Assembly: GCF_002844195.1 (NCBI RefSeq)
Contig: NZ_PEND01000006.1
Span: 186,001-250,000, forward strand
Origin: Halegenticoccus soli
GTDB taxonomy: Archaea > Halobacteriota > Halobacteria > Halobacteriales > Haloferacaceae
Length of the DNA: 64,000 nucleotides
Reading direction: 5' to 3'
Below the pieces are notes generated by a model that did not search any database, was not told the origin of the DNA, and was given only the letters and a program-made list of their open reading frames with translations. The position numbers and the translations under genes are program-made. Within the stretch, counting starts at the first letter, position 1; the number at the start of each line of letters is the position of its first letter. Below, in pieces: positions 62,447 to 64,000 of this stretch.

Positions 62447-63837
62447 CACTCGCCCAGGGAGATGGATCCGACGCCGTGCTGGACCCAGATCGTCTTCCGG
62501 TTGACGAACTCCCGGACGCCGGGGCGGCCGAGTTCGCGGCCGTACCCGGACGCCTTGACGCCGCCGAACGGGACCCGCGGATCCGACTTCACCATCTGGT
62601 TGACGAACGCCCCGCCGGACTCGAACTTCCGGGCGAACCGCTCGCCCCGTTCGAGGTCCTCGGTCCACACGCTCGCCCCGAGGCCGAACTTCATGTCGTT
62701 GGCCAGCTCGATCGCCTCCTCCTCGTCTGCGACCTCGAAGACCGCGGCGACGGGGCCGAACGTCTCCTCCCTCGCCGCGGGGGAGTCGCGCGGAATGTCC
62801 GTCAGCACGGTCGGCGGGTAGAACGCCCCCTCGCGGTCGAGCGGCTCGCCGCCCGTGTGGCACTGCGCGCCCGCCTCGACGGTCGCCTCGACCTGCTCGT
62901 GGAGGTCCTCCATCAGGTCCGGACGGGCCTGCGGGCCGATGTCCGTGTCCTCGTCGAGCGGGTCGCCGATCTCGTAGGACTCCAGCTCGTTTATGAAGCC
63001 GTCGAGGAACTCCTCGTAGGCGTCCTCGACGACGATGAACCGCTTCGCCGCGATGCAGGACTGCCCGGAGTTCTGCACCCGCGCCCAGGCGGCGCTCTCG
63101 ACCGTCTGCTCCATCGGCGCGTCGTCGAGGACGACGAACGGGTCGCTCCCGCCCAGTTCGAGCACCGTCTTCTTGAGGTTCCTCCCGGCGTTCTGCGCGA
63201 TCGATCGCCCCGCGCCCTCGCTGCCGGTGAGCGTCGCCGCCTTCACCCGGCCGTCGGCGAGGAGGTTCTCGACCTCGCTCGACCCCACGAGCAGCGACTG
63301 GAACGCCCCCTCGGGGAAGTCGGCGTCGCGGAACACCTCCTCGATGGCGAGCGCGCAGCCGGGGACGTTCGACGCGTGCTTGAGCAGGCCGACGTTCCCG
63401 GCGGCGAGGTTCGGCGCGGCGAAGCGGAACACCTGCCAGAACGGGAAGTTCCACGGCATCACCGCGAGCACCGGACCCAGCGGCTCGTAGCTCACGAGCG
63501 TGTGCGCGTTCGGTTCCGATCCGACGACCTCGTCCTGCAGGTGCTCTTCGGCGCGCTCGGCGTAGTACTCGCAGACCCACGCGCACTTTTCCACCTCGGA
63601 GCGCCCCTGCGTGATCGGCTTGCCCATCTCCTCCGCCATCAACTCGGCGTACTGGTCCGTCCGGCCGCGGAGCACGTCCGCCGCCTCGTTCATCAGCGTC
63701 CGCCGATCGGCGAACGACGTTTCCGCCCAGGAGTCGGCCGTCTGGGACGCCCGCCGGAGCGCTTCCTCGATGTCGTCGTCGCTCGGCTCCTCGTACGTAT
63801 CGACGACCTCGCCGGTCGCCGGGTTGATACTCTCCAT
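62446..63837 (-). CDS. NAD(P)-dependent aldehyde dehydrogenase, succinic-semialdehyde type
   Basis: A 463-residue ALDH. Catalytic Cys261 is in VQNSGQSCIAAKRF, Glu227 in VLELGGSDPF, and Asn130 in MPWNFPFW; the NAD loop is VKAATLTGSEGAGRSI. The ~460 length and sequence match the short succinic semialdehyde dehydrogenase (GabD-like, 7002-type) group. Start ATG 63837 with a TATA box 27 nt upstream; its TGA overlaps the next gene's ATG by one base. It would oxidise succinic semialdehyde to succinate. Confidence 0.85.
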   Translation of the reverse strand: MESINPATGEVVDTYEEPSDDDIEEALRRASQTADSWAETSFADRRTLMNEAADVLRGRTDQYAELMAEEMGKPITQGRSEVEKCAWVCEYYAERAEEHLQDEVVGSEPNAHTLVSYEPLGPVLAVMPWNFPFWQVFRFAAPNLAAGNVGLLKHASNVPGCALAIEEVFRDADFPEGAFQSLLVGSSEVENLLADGRVKAATLTGSEGAGRSIAQNAGRNLKKTVLELGGSDPFVVLDDAPMEQTVESAAWARVQNSGQSCIAAKRFIVVEDAYEEFLDGFINELESYEIGDPLDEDTDIGPQARPDLMEDLHEQVEATVEAGAQCHTGGEPLDREGAFYPPTVLTDIPRDSPAAREETFGPVAAVFEVADEEEAIELANDMKFGLGASVWTEDLERGERFARKFESGGAFVNQMVKSDPRVPFGGVKASGYGRELGRPGVREFVNRKTIWVQHGVGSISLGE

Positions 63838-63860
63838 GGTGTGTTTTGACACTCGCCAGC

Positions 63861-63868
63861 CGTATAGG
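63861..63868 (-). promoter_or_regulatory. TATA box of the aldehyde dehydrogenase operon
   Basis: CCTATACG on the minus strand is centred 27 nt before ATG 63837. Confidence 0.6.
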
Positions 63869-64000
63869 CGTTCGTGCCGCCGGGCTGATATCCGGCGCGA
63901 CGCGGACGGAAACGCGGTGGCGCGGGCGAACATTCGACGCCGCGCTGGTGGACGCTCGGCGACGCTGCGCGGGTAGACGCCCGGCGACGGCGGAGAAGAG

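Overview
The window is a GC-rich, gene-dense piece of a haloarchaeal chromosome (class Halobacteria; the genus cannot be fixed from sequence alone). Four things support this: very acidic proteins, adjacent divergent gyrBA and top6BA loci, Bat-type (HTH_10) and DUF7344 regulators, and many genes whose start codon lies about 25-30 nt after a TATA box with no room for a leader. I found about 57 protein genes, one transposon remnant, and no tRNA, rRNA or CRISPR array.

Layout. 1-5.2 kb: 3' end of a Bax1-like nuclease gene, a TnpB deletion remnant with its right-end hairpins, an m5C RNA methyltransferase overlapping a small partner gene, a PAC2 protein and a Tat-exported glycerophosphodiesterase. 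5.4-10.9 kb: grpE, dnaK, a sugar-transfer-type ATP-grasp gene and dnaJ, with an array of hairpins after dnaK. 10.9-22.0 kb: a membrane hydrolase, then a carboxylic-acid catabolic block (acyl-CoA synthetase, ACAD10/11-type kinase, ACAD10/11-type dehydrogenase, MCT-like transporter, SDR, HAD hydrolase, AtoE-type permease). 22.1-30.3 kb: GNAT, two small membrane proteins, pyrimidine salvage (cytidine deaminase, uridine phosphorylase), UspA, NDH-2-like oxidoreductase, regulators and a sugar-nucleotide epimerase. 30.6-38.7 kb: a 1328-residue multi-PAS/GAF regulator, and two DUF389 membrane proteins on either side of an arginase. 38.6-46.8 kb: gyrA, gyrB, then divergent top6B and top6A. 46.9-57.7 kb: PQQ-type sugar dehydrogenase, zinc micro-proteins, hydrolases, an M20 amidohydrolase, a DehI-like protein, ATP-dependent DNA ligase, a GCS2-like ligase, proteasome beta subunit and a small membrane protein. 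58.0-64.0 kb: UPF0212 protein, XRE-CBS regulator, purM, a small membrane protein, and a ThDP-decarboxylase/aldehyde-dehydrogenase operon.

Two candidate systems stand out. First, the 12.5-22.0 kb block has the enzyme set of the bacterial levulinate (lva) pathway and of mammalian ACAD10/11: CoA activation, keto reduction, phosphorylation of a 4-hydroxyacyl-CoA, and phosphate elimination by an unusual acyl-CoA dehydrogenase. The dehydrogenase here carries a DG-x-DEVH tail in place of the usual catalytic YEGT. Second, the translationally coupled pair at 60.9-63.8 kb resembles the cyanobacterial 2-oxoglutarate decarboxylase and succinic semialdehyde dehydrogenase that bypass 2-oxoglutarate dehydrogenase. 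Both are inferences from gene content and visible motifs and need biochemical proof.

Smaller observations are also recorded: tandem palindromes after dnaK, a triplicated 23-bp unit that repeats the end of a DUF389 gene, a DUF389 gene running antisense into gyrA, an orphan promoter-hairpin unit between an XRE-CBS gene and purM, and a palindromic operator in front of that XRE-CBS gene.
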